From positions 20,966 to 83,163 of the forward strand of contig NZ_MPOH02000017.1 of the NCBI RefSeq assembly GCF_001896135.2: 62,198 nucleotides of DNA. Reading direction: 5' to 3'. The DNA is from Streptomyces phaeoluteigriseus (lineage in GTDB: Bacteria; Actinomycetota; Actinomycetes; Streptomycetales; Streptomycetaceae). Positions 34,004 to 42,997 of this stretch are shown piece by piece. The position numbers were made by a program, and so were the translations under genes. Under the pieces are notes generated by a model, which was given only the letters and a program-made list of their open reading frames with translations, was not told where the DNA came from and did not search any database. Each line of letters opens with the position of its first letter. Positions within the stretch are counted from its first letter, which is position 1.

Positions 34004-36162
34004 ATGCGCACTGGCGAGCCTCTGCCCGCCGTGGGGGATGTCCTGGCCTCCCTCGCGACCGGCCTGTGGCACTGGGACACCTCCACCGGCCTGGTCACGG
34101 TCGATGCCGAGGCGGCCCGGCTGCTCGGGCTGCCCGCCGAGGGTGCTGTCCTCACCGAGGCCCAGACCCGGGCCCGGCTGCACCCCGTCGACTGGAACGA
34201 GATCACCGGCGTGGTCCAGCTGGCCGTCGCCGAGGGCACCCTCGCCGAGGTCCGCATCCGGATCATGGACGAGCACGGACGGATCGTCCGGGTCGTCCGC
34301 AGCCGATCCAAGCCGTCCTTCGACCCGGTCAGGAAGGCGTACGAGCTGATCGGCACCCTCCAGGAGGTCACCGAGCCCTCGCCGGGCACCCCGGCCGGCC
34401 GTAGTGCCGTCACCGGCGACTGGCGGCGCTCCCGCGAGGCGTTCCTGCTGGACGCGGGGCGGGCGCTGGCGGAGGCCCGGTCCACGGAGGAGGTGCTGCG
34501 GGTCGCGGCCAACCTGTCGATGCCGGGCTTCTCGCCGGACGGGCTCGCCGTGTTCGGCGTGGAGGGCGACCGGCTGACGATCATCGGACACCACGGACAG
34601 CAGCCCGGCGACGAGAACCCCTTCACCGAGATGTCGCTCCAGACGGACTATCCGGCGGCGGAGGTCGTCCGCACCGGCCGGGCCGTCTATCTCTCCTCGC
34701 CCGAGCACTACAAGTCCCGCTACCCCCTCACCTGGCCGCTCGCCGCGCAGTTCGGCCGCCACTCCTGGGCGTTCCTGCCGCTGACGGTGGCCGGGCGGAC
34801 CATGGGCGCCTGGATGGCCGGCTTCACCTATCCTGTCGCGTTCACCCCCGACGAGCGGTCCGTGCTCACCACCGTGGCCCGCATGCTCGCCCAGGCCCTC
34901 ACCCGGGCCGGCGCCGCCGAGACCCAGCGCGAGCTGACGGACGGGCTGCAACGCTCCATGCTGCCCACGCTCGGCCCCGAGATCCCCGGCATGACCCTCG
35001 CCGCCCGCTACATACCGACCGGCGGCGGCCTCCAGGTCGGCGGCGACTGGTACGACATGATCCCGCTGCCGAACAAACGGTTCGCGCTGGTCATCGGGGA
35101 CGTCCAGGGTCACGACGTGCGGGCGGCCGGCCTCATGGGCCAGCTCCGCATCGCCCTGCGGGCGTACGCCTCCGAGGGCCACGGCCCCGACGCCGTCCTC
35201 TCCCGCGCCTCCCGCTTCCTGTACGGCCTCACCCACACCGGGGACGTCAACGCCCACGCCGCCCTGCGCTTCGCGACCTGCCTGTACATCGAGGTCGACC
35301 CCGTCACCGGCGTCCTGGAAACCGCCCGCGCCGGGCACCTCGACCCGGCGATCCGGATGGCCGACGGCACGGTCCTCGTCCACGCCACCGCCGGCGGACT
35401 CCCCCTCGGCATCGACCCGGACTCCGACTACCCCACCACCCGCCTCACCCTGGAACCCGGCGAGGCGCTGATGCTGTGCACCGACGGCCTGCTGGAGACG
35501 GGCGGACACGACCTCGACACCGGCTGGCGGCGCCTGCGCAAGATCCTGGAGAAGCACGACGGCGGCCTGGAGGAGCTGGCGGACGCACTCGTCCAGGCTG
35601 TCCACGGGCCGTCCTCGCACCACACCACCGGTCCGCTGGCCGACCGCCGCGAGGAGACATCGCCCTCCTCCTCGTCTGCCGCCACGGCGGCGCGGGCTGC
35701 GGAGGGCTGGGCGCCGCACCGGCCCGCCCGGCCGTACGGCGCTCCATGCTGACCATCGCGCAGGCCGAACCCGAGCGGATCGCCGAGGCCCGCGCGCAAC
35801 TCCGCGAGCTGCTGCACGACTGGCCCAGCGACGATCAGGTCGACTCGGCCGTCCTCCTGGTCTCCGAGATGCTGACCAACGTCCTCGTGCACACCGACGA
35901 CGACGCGCTGCTGGTGGCGGAGGTGTCCGGCGACCCCGGCGAACGCCGGATGCGGATCGAGGTCACCGACACCAGCGACTCCCTGCCCCACAAGCGCCGG
36001 CCCGGCGAACTGGCCTCGTCCGGACGCGGCCTCGTCCTGACCGAACTGCTCGCCGACGAGTGGGGGGTGTCCCCGCGCGGCGAGGGCAAGACCATCTGGT
36101 TCGAGCTCTACGAGCCGACCGAGTCCGGCGAGCTGCCCGGCGAGCCGGAGTCGGCGGCATAG
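34004..36162 (+). pseudogene. PAS-GAF-SpoIIE phosphatase-HATPase multidomain regulator, frame interrupted
   Basis: Domains in order: PAS (about 10-120), GAF (about 145-305), SpoIIE/PP2C phosphatase (about 325-545; VGGDWYDM, GDVQGHD, LMLCTDGLLE), then an RsbW-like HATPase domain (about 590-700; SEMLTNVLVH, VTDTSDSLPH, SSGRGLVLTELLADEWG). The frame breaks near 35651-35658: inserting one base turns RREETSPSS into RREDDIALLLVCRHGG and joins the ATPase domain. This four-domain plan is common in Streptomyces, and such proteins act as both phosphatase and kinase in sigma-factor partner switching. As read, the protein would lack its ATPase. ATG 34004 has a short leader. Confidence 0.85.
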
Positions 36163-36528
36163 GAAGCGGGGCCGGGCGCGGCGACGGGCGCGGCATGAGG
36201 CGCGGCGCCGGGCGCAGCGCCGGTTGCGGCACGAGGCACGGCACCGGGCGCAGCGCCGGGTGCGGAGCCGGTTGCGGCGCCGGTTGCGGGGCCGGGCGTA
36301 GCACCGGTTGCGGGGCCGGGCGTAGCACCGGGCGCGGGGCCAGGCGTAGCACCGGACGCGGGGCCCGTTGCGGCGCCGGACGCGGCACCGGGCGCGGCGT
36401 AACGCCCCCGCGGCGCGTGCCGCACACCGAACGCCGTCGCGGTCAGCGCTGCGTCGAGCAGCATGCCGAGGATCCCGGCGACCGACGCCCCCGAAACGAC
36501 GCCCCGCCGTGATCGCGAGCATCACCAC
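36108..36528 (-). pseudogene. Possible small membrane protein with Ala/Pro/Gly tail, frame uncertain
   Basis: The minus strand reads RPAVVMLAITA, then after a one-base change VVSGASVAGILGMLLDAALT and ATAFGVRHAPRGRYA, which together look like two membrane helices. A long low-complexity ATGPASGATPGPAP tail follows, encoded by the GC repeat. It overlaps the end of the convergent regulator. Evidence is weak: the helices may be a chance product of GC-rich DNA. Confidence 0.3.
36165..36400 (+). repeat. GC-rich tandem repeats (GGGGCCGGGCGTAGCACCG type)
   Basis: Degenerate copies of short units (GGCGCCGGGCGCAGC; GTTGCGGGGCCGGGCGTAGC) start right after the stop codon of the upstream regulator gene. 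Confidence 0.7.
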
Positions 36529-36711
36529 CGCCGGACGCAACCGCCGGACGCATCTGCACCGTCCGGCTCTGGATCATCGGCTGGGGCGCATGCCCCTCCA
36601 GCGCGTTGTCCTGGGCGCGGGGCCGGCCGTCTGCCGCCCCGTCATCGGAACGCGATCCGGCCGCCGTACAGCCCGCCCCCGCCGGCGGCACGGCGCAGGT
36701 CCGGACCGCAC

Positions 36712-36759
36712 GACAAAGGCCCGAAGTCGCGAGGTGCGGTCGCGGCTCGGGCCTTTGTC
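36712..36759 (-). terminator. Terminator hairpin after the pirin gene
   Basis: GACAAAGGCCCGA pairs perfectly with TCGGGCCTTTGTC, with a further CGCGA/TCGCG stem inside. It starts about 18 nt beyond the pirin stop on the minus strand. Confidence 0.8.
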
Positions 36760-36776
36760 CTGCGTCAGCCGGAGTC

Positions 36777-37754
36777 TCAGGCCTGCGGGCCGCTCTCCGA
36801 CATTCCGTGGACCGCCGGGATCGTGCCCAGCCGGCCCTTCTGGAAGTCGTCGAACGCCTGCTGGAGTTCGTCGCGGGTGTTCATGACGAACGGGCCGTAG
36901 TGGGCCATCGGCTCGCGGATCGGCCGGCCGCCGAGGAGGACGACCTCCATGTCCGGGGTGTGGGAGTCCTGCCGCTCGTCCGCGCGGACGGTCAGGGAGG
37001 AGCCCGCTCCGAAGACGGCGGTCTGGCCGAGGTGGACCGGGCGGCGCTCCGCGCCGACCGAGCCCTTGCCCGCCATGACGTACGCGAGGCCGTTGAAGTC
37101 CTCCCGCCACGGCAGGGTGATCTCCGCGCCCGGCGCGAGTGTCGCGTGGATCATGGTGATCGGCGTGTGGGTGATACCCGGGCCCGCGTGGCCGTCCAGC
37201 TCACCCGCGATGACACGCAGCAGCGCGCCGCCGTCGGGGCTGGCGAGCAGCTGGACGTTGCCGCCCCTGATGTCCTGGTACCTGGGCGCCATCATCTTGT
37301 CCTTCGCCGGGAGGTTCACCCACAGCTGGAGGCCGTGGAAGAGACCGCCGGACATGACGAGCTGCTCCGGCGGCGCCTCGATGTGGAGGAGACCGGAACC
37401 GGCCGTCATCCACTGGGTGTCGCCGTTGGTGATGGTGCCGCCGCCGCCCTGGCTGTCCTGGTGGTCGAAGATCCCGTCGATGATGTAGGTGACGGTCTCG
37501 AAGCCGCGGTGGGGGTGCCACGGGGTGCCCTTCGGCTCCCCGGGCGCGTACTCCACCTCGCCCATCTGGTCCATCATGATGAACGGGTCGAGGTGACGGT
37601 AGTTGATCCCCGCGAAGGCCCGGCGCACCGGGAAGCCCTCGCCCTCGAAGCCGCTCGGCGCGGTCGTCACCGTGAGCACGGGACGTGCCACGGCGTCGGC
37701 CTGTGCGGTCACGCGGGGCAGGGTCAACGGGTTCTCGACGGTCACTGCAGGCAT
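36777..37754 (-). CDS. Pirin family protein
   Basis: 325 aa, bicupin. The N-terminal cupin carries the metal site: HPHRGFETVTYI (two His) and GSGLLHIEAPPE (His and Glu), binding Fe in pirins. The C-terminal cupin begins near 170 (GALLRVIAGELDG, PWREDFNGLAYVMAGKG). Pirins have been reported as quercetinase-like or as redox-sensing regulators; in S. ambofaciens a pirin was tied to acyl-CoA dehydrogenase activity and central metabolism. An acyl-CoA dehydrogenase gene lies 1.2 kb away here, which makes that link interesting but unproven. The ATG 37754 start has AAGGAGG upstream. Confidence 0.92.
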   Translation of the reverse strand: MPAVTVENPLTLPRVTAQADAVARPVLTVTTAPSGFEGEGFPVRRAFAGINYRHLDPFIMMDQMGEVEYAPGEPKGTPWHPHRGFETVTYIIDGIFDHQDSQGGGGTITNGDTQWMTAGSGLLHIEAPPEQLVMSGGLFHGLQLWVNLPAKDKMMAPRYQDIRGGNVQLLASPDGGALLRVIAGELDGHAGPGITHTPITMIHATLAPGAEITLPWREDFNGLAYVMAGKGSVGAERRPVHLGQTAVFGAGSSLTVRADERQDSHTPDMEVVLLGGRPIREPMAHYGPFVMNTRDELQQAFDDFQKGRLGTIPAVHGMSESGPQA

Positions 37755-37823
37755 GTCCGTACCTCCTTGGGCGGCGTGCGTCCCACTTTAGTTGAGCGTT
37801 GAACTTTCTGCCACCCGTAACGA

Positions 37824-37856
37824 CGCGGACCCGGAGGACATTCCCTCCGGGCCCGC
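37824..37856 (-). terminator. Small terminator hairpin between a small gene and pirin
   Basis: CCCGGAGG/CCTCCGGG (8 bp) with outer CGCG pairing and loop ACATTC lies 20 nt beyond the stop of the 46-aa protein gene on the minus strand. Confidence 0.55.
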
Positions 37857-37875
37857 GCCTTCTGGGCTGTCGATG

Positions 37876-38016
37876 TCAGCTGTTCTCGACCGGGAACCGC
37901 GCCGGGGCCACGGGGGTGGTGGCCACCGAGGCGGTGCCCGACGACATGACGCCGAGCACCGCGGAGCCGAAGAGGACCGCGAGCGCCGTCGCCACCGGAG
38001 TGCCCCGGATGCGCAC
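37876..38016 (-). CDS. Small exported or membrane peptide, 46 aa
   Basis: GTG 38016 opens VRIRGTPVATALAVLFGSAVL then SSGTASVATTPVAPARF. A basic start plus a hydrophobic core of about 17 residues suggests a signal or anchor sequence. A hairpin just after the stop supports a real transcript end. The ribosome-binding site (GGGGG, 10 nt away) is weak and no family is recognised. It could instead be non-coding. Confidence 0.45.
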   Translation of the reverse strand: MRIRGTPVATALAVLFGSAVLGVMSSGTASVATTPVAPARFPVENS

Positions 38017-38235
38017 AGTGAAGAACCCCCACAGAAAGAACCCGGTGGTCGGCCGGGTGATGAGAGCGCCGCGCGGCGCCCGCGCACACCGTGAGATCGA
38101 TGACGCGCGGGGCGCGGCTGCCAGGGGAACCCTATGGCATGCCTGTGACAAATGGGGTGGGGTTTCAGCCGCCGCGAAGGCCGTCAGCCGCGCGCTCGCC
38201 GCGGCGGATCGGCCCCGTCAGCCGCGCGCCCGACG

Positions 38236-38347
38236 CGGCCGATCAGCCGTACATCCGGCGCAGGGGCAGGGGCAGGGGCAGGGGCAGGGGTAGGCGCAAG
38301 GTGCGCAGGGTGCAGATGCAGGCCGGATCAGCCGTACATCCGGCGCA
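38236..38347 (-). repeat. Duplicated gene 3' end plus GGGGCA hexamer array
   Basis: The last six codons and stop of the SseB-like gene (at 38321-38347) recur at 38236-38262 with one base difference. Between them lies GGGGCA repeated about six times (38261-38297). Confidence 0.85.
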
Positions 38348-38801
38348 TCGCGAAGTCGACCATCTGCTCGACCGCCTTCGCGTCGAAGACCATGCGGTGC
38401 TCGCCCTCCATGTCGAGGACGAAGCCGTAGCCGGTGGGCAGCAGGTCGAGCACCTCGGCGCCGGTGATGACGAAGTACTTGGACTCCTTGCCCGCGTACC
38501 GGCGCAGTTCCTTGAGCGTGGTGAACATCGGGATCACCGGCTGCTGGGTGTTGTGCAGGGCGAGGAAACCGGGGTTGTCGCCGCGCGGGCAGTAGACCTT
38601 GGAGGTGGCGAAGACCTGCTGGAAGTCCTCGGCGGCCAGCTGACCCGTGGTGAAGGCCCGCACCGCGTCCGCGAGCGAGGGCGGGGACGGCTCGGGGTAC
38701 AGAGGCGGCTGCTGACCGTATCCGCCGGGACCGCCGGGCATCTGCTGTTGCGGCGGGGCGTACTGCTGCTGAGCGCCAACGTTCTGGTCGTAGCCGTACA
38801 T
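38328..38801 (-). CDS. SseB-family protein with Gln/Pro/Gly-rich N-terminus
   Basis: 157 aa. The first 45 residues (MYGYDQNVGAQQQYAPPQQQ and onward) are disordered and tyrosine/glutamine-rich. The SseB/PF07179 fold follows: LADAVRAFTTGQL, VYCPRGDNPGFLALHN, VIPMFTTLKELRRYAGKESKYFVITGAEVLDLLPTGYGFVLD and a closing VEQMVDFAMRRMYG. SseB-like proteins in Streptomyces are often encoded near ESX/type VII genes but also alone, as here; their role is not settled. The end of this gene is copied 85 bp downstream, next to a hexamer array. Confidence 0.85.
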   Translation of the reverse strand: MYGYDQNVGAQQQYAPPQQQMPGGPGGYGQQPPLYPEPSPPSLADAVRAFTTGQLAAEDFQQVFATSKVYCPRGDNPGFLALHNTQQPVIPMFTTLKELRRYAGKESKYFVITGAEVLDLLPTGYGFVLDMEGEHRMVFDAKAVEQMVDFAMRRMYG

Positions 38802-38880
38802 GGGCGCAAGCGTACCGAGCCGGCGCCACCCAGGTCGTGGGTAGACCCTTCTCACACTTGGCCGAGTTGGGGTTGCGTCT

Positions 38881-38898
38881 TATTACCGACGGGTAGCA
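38881..38898 (+). promoter_or_regulatory. Candidate operator upstream of the acyl-CoA dehydrogenase gene
   Basis: TACCGACGGGTA (38884-38895) has TACC/GGTA arms within TTATTACCGACGGGTAGC, about 85 bp before the start. It could be a TetR-type site for a fatty-acid repressor; arms are only 4 bp, so this is tentative. Confidence 0.3.
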
Positions 38899-38979
38899 TC
38901 ATCGGAGCTACTTGTTGGTACGTGAACTAGCGCGAGGATCAAGTGCCTCGCCGATCTCTCTCTACGGAGCGCAGTCGCC

Positions 38980-40806
38980 ATGGGGCACTACAAGTCGAAT
39001 CTCCGCGACATCGAGTTCAACCTCTTCGAAGTACTCGGGCGCGACAAGCTGTACGGCACCGGCCCCTTCGAGGAGATGGACACCGAGACCGCGAAAAGCA
39101 TCCTCGAGGAGCTGACCCGCCTCTCGGAGAACGAGCTGGCGGAGTCCTTCGCGGACGCCGACCGCAACCCGCCGGTCTTCGACCCGGAGACCAACACCGC
39201 GCCGGTCCCCGCCTCCTTCAAGAAGAGCTACCAGGCCTTCATGGACTCCGAGTACTGGCGCCTCGGCCTGCCCGAGGGGATCGGCGGCACCACCGCGCCG
39301 CCGTCGCTGATCTGGTCGTACGCGGAACTGATCCTCGGCGCCAACCCGGCCGTGTGGATGTACTCCTCCGGCCCGGCCTTCGCGGGCATCCTCTTCGACG
39401 AGGGCAACGAGACGCAGAAGCACATCGCGAAGATCGCCGTGGACAGGCAGTGGGGCTCCACCATGGTCCTCACCGAGCCGGACGCCGGCTCGGACGTGGG
39501 CGCCGGCCGCACCAAGGCCGTGCAGCAGGAGGACGGCTCCTGGCACATCGAGGGCGTGAAGCGGTTCATCACGTCCGGTGAGCACGACATGTCGGAGAAC
39601 ATCCTCCACTACGTGCTCGCGCGGCCGGAGGGCGCCGGTCCGGGCACCAAGGGCCTCTCCCTCTTCCTCGTGCCCAAGTACCTCTTCGACTTCGAGACCG
39701 GCGAGCTGGGCGAGCGCAACGGCGTCTACGCCACCAACGTCGAGCACAAGATGGGCCTGAAGGCCTCCAACACCTGCGAGATGACCTTCGGCGACCAGCA
39801 CCCCGCCAAGGGCTGGCTGATCGGCGACAAGCACGACGGCATCCGCCAGATGTTCCGGATCATCGAGTTCGCGCGGATGATGGTCGGCACGAAGGCCATC
39901 TCCACGCTGTCTACGGGCTACCTCAACGCGCTGGAGTACGCCAAGGAGCGCGTCCAGGGTCCGGACCTCGCCAACTTCATGGACAAGACCGCGCCCAAGG
40001 TCACCATCACCCACCACCCGGACGTCCGCCGCGCGCTGATCACGCAGAAGGCGTACGCGGAGGGCATGCGCGCCCTCGTCCTCTACACCGCCTCGATCCA
40101 GGACGCGATCGCCGTCAAGGAGGCGAACGGCGAGGACTCCAGGACCGAGCACGCGCTGAACGACCTGCTCCTGCCGATCGTGAAGGGCTACGGCTCCGAG
40201 AAGGGCTACGAGCAGCTCGCGCAGTCGCTCCAGACCTTCGGCGGCTCCGGGTTCCTCCAGGAGTACCCGATCGAGCAGTACATCCGCGACGCCAAGATCG
40301 ACACCCTCTACGAGGGCACCACCGCCATCCAGGGACAGGACTTCTTCTTCCGGAAGATCGTCCGCAACCAGGGCTCCGCGCTGAACTCCCTGGCCGAGGA
40401 CATCAAGAAGTTCCTGGAGCTCGGCACCGGCGGCGAGGCACTGTCGGGCGCCCGCGAGCACCTGGCCAAGGCCGCCGTCGAGCTGGAGGCCATCGTCGGC
40501 CTGATGCTGACGGACCTCGCGGCCACCGAGCAGGACGTCAAGAACATCTACAAGGTGGGCCTCAACACCACCCGCCTGCTGATGGCCTCCGGTGACGTGA
40601 TCGTCGGCTACCTGCTGCTCAAGGGCGCCGCGATCGCCGCCGAGAAGCTGGAGACGGCCTCGGCCAAGGACAAGGCCTTCTACACCGGCAAGATCGCGGC
40701 GGCGAAGTTCTTCGCGGCCAACGTCCTGCCGGGCGTCACGCTGGCCCGCAGGATCGCGGCCGGCGTCGAGCTGGACCTGATGGAGCTGGACGAGGCCGCC
40801 TTCTAG
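38980..40806 (+). CDS. Long acyl-CoA dehydrogenase (FadE type)
   Basis: 608 aa, longer than the 380-aa short/medium-chain enzymes and in the range of the FadE5-like actinobacterial group. N-terminal helical domain, then the flavin-binding middle (TMVLTEPDAGSDVGAGRTKA, FITSGEHDMSENILHYVLA). The C-terminal domain has the FAD/acyl-CoA segments QTFGGSGFLQEYPIEQYIRD and the catalytic glutamate in LYEGTTAIQGQD. It catalyses the first beta-oxidation step on acyl-CoA. A C-terminal helical extension of about 150 residues is typical of this clade. Its final codons seed a 23-bp tandem array just after the stop. Confidence 0.93.
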   Translation: MGHYKSNLRDIEFNLFEVLGRDKLYGTGPFEEMDTETAKSILEELTRLSENELAESFADADRNPPVFDPETNTAPVPASFKKSYQAFMDSEYWRLGLPEGIGGTTAPPSLIWSYAELILGANPAVWMYSSGPAFAGILFDEGNETQKHIAKIAVDRQWGSTMVLTEPDAGSDVGAGRTKAVQQEDGSWHIEGVKRFITSGEHDMSENILHYVLARPEGAGPGTKGLSLFLVPKYLFDFETGELGERNGVYATNVEHKMGLKASNTCEMTFGDQHPAKGWLIGDKHDGIRQMFRIIEFARMMVGTKAISTLSTGYLNALEYAKERVQGPDLANFMDKTAPKVTITHHPDVRRALITQKAYAEGMRALVLYTASIQDAIAVKEANGEDSRTEHALNDLLLPIVKGYGSEKGYEQLAQSLQTFGGSGFLQEYPIEQYIRDAKIDTLYEGTTAIQGQDFFFRKIVRNQGSALNSLAEDIKKFLELGTGGEALSGAREHLAKAAVELEAIVGLMLTDLAATEQDVKNIYKVGLNTTRLLMASGDVIVGYLLLKGAAIAAEKLETASAKDKAFYTGKIAAAKFFAANVLPGVTLARRIAAGVELDLMELDEAAF

Positions 40807-40873
40807 GCACAGCCGAGGCCGCGTTCCCCACACAGCCGAGGCCGCGTTCCCCACACAGCCGAGGCCGCGTTCC
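40790..40873 (+). repeat. 23-bp tandem repeat seeded by the dehydrogenase 3' end
   Basis: Unit 1 (40790-40812) contains the last five codons and stop (ACGAGGCCGCCTTCTAGGCA). Units 2 to 4 (from 40813, 40836, 40859) read CCGAGGCCGCGTTCC followed by CCACACAG. Confidence 0.88.
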
Positions 40874-40921
40874 GGGACACATCCGGCCAGCCGCACCGAC
40901 CTCCACACCGTCCTCACGAGG

Positions 40922-40948
40922 GCCCGCTCCCGATCACCGGGAGCGGGC
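40922..40948 (+). terminator. Terminator hairpin
   Basis: GCCCGCTCCCG pairs with CGGGAGCGGGC around ATCAC and is followed by TTT, between the dehydrogenase and aminopeptidase genes. Confidence 0.8.
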
Positions 40949-41018
40949 TTTCGTACGTCGTTAAGGTGAACCCCATGAGCGCACCCCCCCGCTTCGACCG
41001 CGCCACACCGACGACCTC

Positions 41019-42272
41019 ATGTCCTTCCTGACGGCGAGCCCCTCGCCGTACCACGCCGTGGCGACCGCCGCCGAGCGGCTGGAGAAGGCAGGGTTCCGAC
41101 AGGTCGCCGAGACGGACGCCTGGGACGGGACGAGCGGCGGAAAGTACGTGCTGCGCGGTGGCGCGATCGTGGCCTGGTACGTCCCCGAGGGCATCGCGCC
41201 GCACACCCCCTTCCGGATCGTCGGCGCACACACCGACTCGCCCAACCTCCGCGTCAAGCCGCTGCCCGACACCGGTGCGCACGGCTGGCGCCAGGTCGCC
41301 GTGGAGATCTACGGCGGCCCCCTGCTCAACTCCTGGCTCGACCGCGACCTCGGCCTCTCCGGCCGCCTCACCCTGCGCGACGGCTCCACCCGCCTCGTCG
41401 ACATCGGCCGGCCGCTGCTGCGGGTGCCGCAGCTCGCCATCCACCTGGACCGGGCCGTCAACACCGACGGCCTCAAGCTGGACAAGCAGCGGCACATCCA
41501 GCCCATCTGGGGCCTCGGCGGCGACGTCCGGGACGGCGATCTGATCGCCTTCCTGGAGGAGGAGTCCGGGCTGTCGGCGGGTCAGGTCACCGGCTGGGAC
41601 CTGATGGTGCACTCCATCGAGCCGCCCGCCTACCTCGGCCGCGACGAGGAACTGCTGGCCGGCCCGCGCATGGACAACCTGCTGTCCGTGCACGCCGGTA
41701 CGGCGGCCCTGGCGGCCGTCGTGACGAACGGCGCGGCCCTGCCGTACATCCCGGTGCTCGCCGCCTTCGACCACGAGGAGAACGGCTCCCAGTCGGACAC
41801 CGGCGCGGACGGGCCGCTGCTCGGCACGGTGCTGGAGCGTTCGGTGTTCGCGCGCGGAGGGTCGTACGAGGACCGGGCGAGGGCCTTCGCGGGCACCGTC
41901 TGTCTGTCCTCGGACACCGGGCACGCGGTCCACCCCAACTACGCGGAGCGGCACGACCCGACGCACCACCCGCGCGTCAACGGCGGTCCGATCCTCAAGG
42001 TCAACGTCAACAACCGGTACGCCACCGACGGTTCGGGGCGGGCCGTCTTCGCCGCCGCCTGCGAGAAGGCGGGCGTGCCCTTCCAGTCCTTCGTCTCCAA
42101 CAACTCCATGCCGTGCGGCACCACCATCGGCCCGATCACCGCGGCCCGGCACGGCATCCGCACCGTCGACATCGGTGTGGCCATCCTGTCGATGCACAGC
42201 GCACGGGAGTTGAGCGGCGCGGACGACCCGTACCTGCTGGCCAACGCGCTGGTGGCGTTCCTGGAGGGCTGA
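41019..42272 (+). CDS. M18-family aminopeptidase
   Basis: 417 aa as read. Zinc-ligand segments of the M18 dinuclear peptidases are present: GAHTDSPNLRVKP, GPRMDNLLSVHAG, AFDHEENGSQSDTGADGP (catalytic Glu pair), SSDTGHAVHPNYAERHDP, and VAILSMHSARELSG. It removes N-terminal residues, usually acidic or neutral, in the cytoplasm. The true start is probably ATG 40975 (MSAPPRFDR): that frame would join if one G were added near 41001 (CGCGCC to CGCGGCC), giving the family's usual HTDDLMSFLTASPSPYH. As written, only ATG 41019 gives an open frame, so about 15 residues are missing. Confidence 0.93.
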   Translation: MSFLTASPSPYHAVATAAERLEKAGFRQVAETDAWDGTSGGKYVLRGGAIVAWYVPEGIAPHTPFRIVGAHTDSPNLRVKPLPDTGAHGWRQVAVEIYGGPLLNSWLDRDLGLSGRLTLRDGSTRLVDIGRPLLRVPQLAIHLDRAVNTDGLKLDKQRHIQPIWGLGGDVRDGDLIAFLEEESGLSAGQVTGWDLMVHSIEPPAYLGRDEELLAGPRMDNLLSVHAGTAALAAVVTNGAALPYIPVLAAFDHEENGSQSDTGADGPLLGTVLERSVFARGGSYEDRARAFAGTVCLSSDTGHAVHPNYAERHDPTHHPRVNGGPILKVNVNNRYATDGSGRAVFAAACEKAGVPFQSFVSNNSMPCGTTIGPITAARHGIRTVDIGVAILSMHSARELSGADDPYLLANALVAFLEG

Positions 42273-42374
42273 CCGCCGGTCGTCAAGGATGTTCCCCGGC
42301 ATGGGAGTTGCCTGCCGGGGTACCCGGTCATCGTGACCGGAACGACCGGTACACGGAGCAGGGAGGCGACACTC

Positions 42375-42614
42375 ATGGGCCTCGGCGGGTGCATCATCCT
42401 CATCGCCGTGGGAGCCATCCTCACGTTCGCGACCGACTGGCACATGCAGGGCGTCAACCTCGATCTGGTCGGCGTCATCCTGATGATCGTCGGCCTCATC
42501 GGCGTGACGACCTTCAGCAGCATCGCCCGACGCCGCCGCGTGATGGTCCCCCCGGCCTCGACGACCGTGGTCGAGACGGAACGACACCACCACCGCGACG
42601 GGTACGGCGTGTGA
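42375..42614 (+). CDS. DUF6458-type small membrane protein
   Basis: 79 aa from ATG 42375 after GGGAGG. It has two membrane helices, GCIILIAVGAILTFATDW and LVGVILMIVGLIGVTTF, separated by HMQGVNLD, then a basic tail RRRR and a His-rich end RHHHRDG. This matches the actinobacterial DUF6458 family. Function is unknown. It follows the aminopeptidase gene on the same strand after 102 nt. Confidence 0.85.
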   Translation: MGLGGCIILIAVGAILTFATDWHMQGVNLDLVGVILMIVGLIGVTTFSSIARRRRVMVPPASTTVVETERHHHRDGYGV

Positions 42615-42626
42615 CGGCTCCCGGGA

Positions 42627-42947
42627 TCAGGCGTCGAGGCCTGCCGGCACCAGCGGCAGGCGGTCGGCGCCGCTCTCGGTGAGCAGTACCCCCTTTCGCC
42701 ACCGTCGGGTTCGACTCCAGCGCGCGCGACAGGTCCGGGTCCGCGCCCTCGCCGGCGAGCAGCAGCTCGGGCGGGGCCGCGGAGACCCGCAGTCGGGTGG
42801 AGGGGCCGTAACGGCTGTCGAACTGCTGCCCGGTGGGCGGGTCGGCCGGTGCCGGGCCGACTCCACGACCACGATGTCGTCACCGGCGAGGACGGCGCCG
42901 CTGGGTTCCTCCCAGCTCACGGCAGCGAAGCCGCGGACTCGGCGCAT
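42627..42947 (-). pseudogene. Small conserved hypothetical gene with at least two frame breaks
   Basis: On the minus strand the pieces read MRRVRGFAAVSWEEPSGAVL then DDIVVVESARHRP. After a shift near 42850 comes PPTGQQFDSRYGPSTRLRVS then ELLLAGEGADPDLSRALE. After a shift near 42695 comes KGVLLTESGADRLPLVP and the stop. Joined, they make one plausible protein of about 110 residues. Single-base losses, real or from assembly, break it. Family unknown. Confidence 0.5.
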
Positions 42948-42997
42948 CCGGGTTACAGACTGCGTTCCGCACGGGTCGGCGGGGAAGCCGTAGAGCC

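Noticed and set aside
36108..36691. Several overlapping Ala/Pro/Gly-rich frames on both strands as genes
   Set aside because: They arise from GC-rich tandem repeats; only a weak membrane-protein reading was retained at low confidence.
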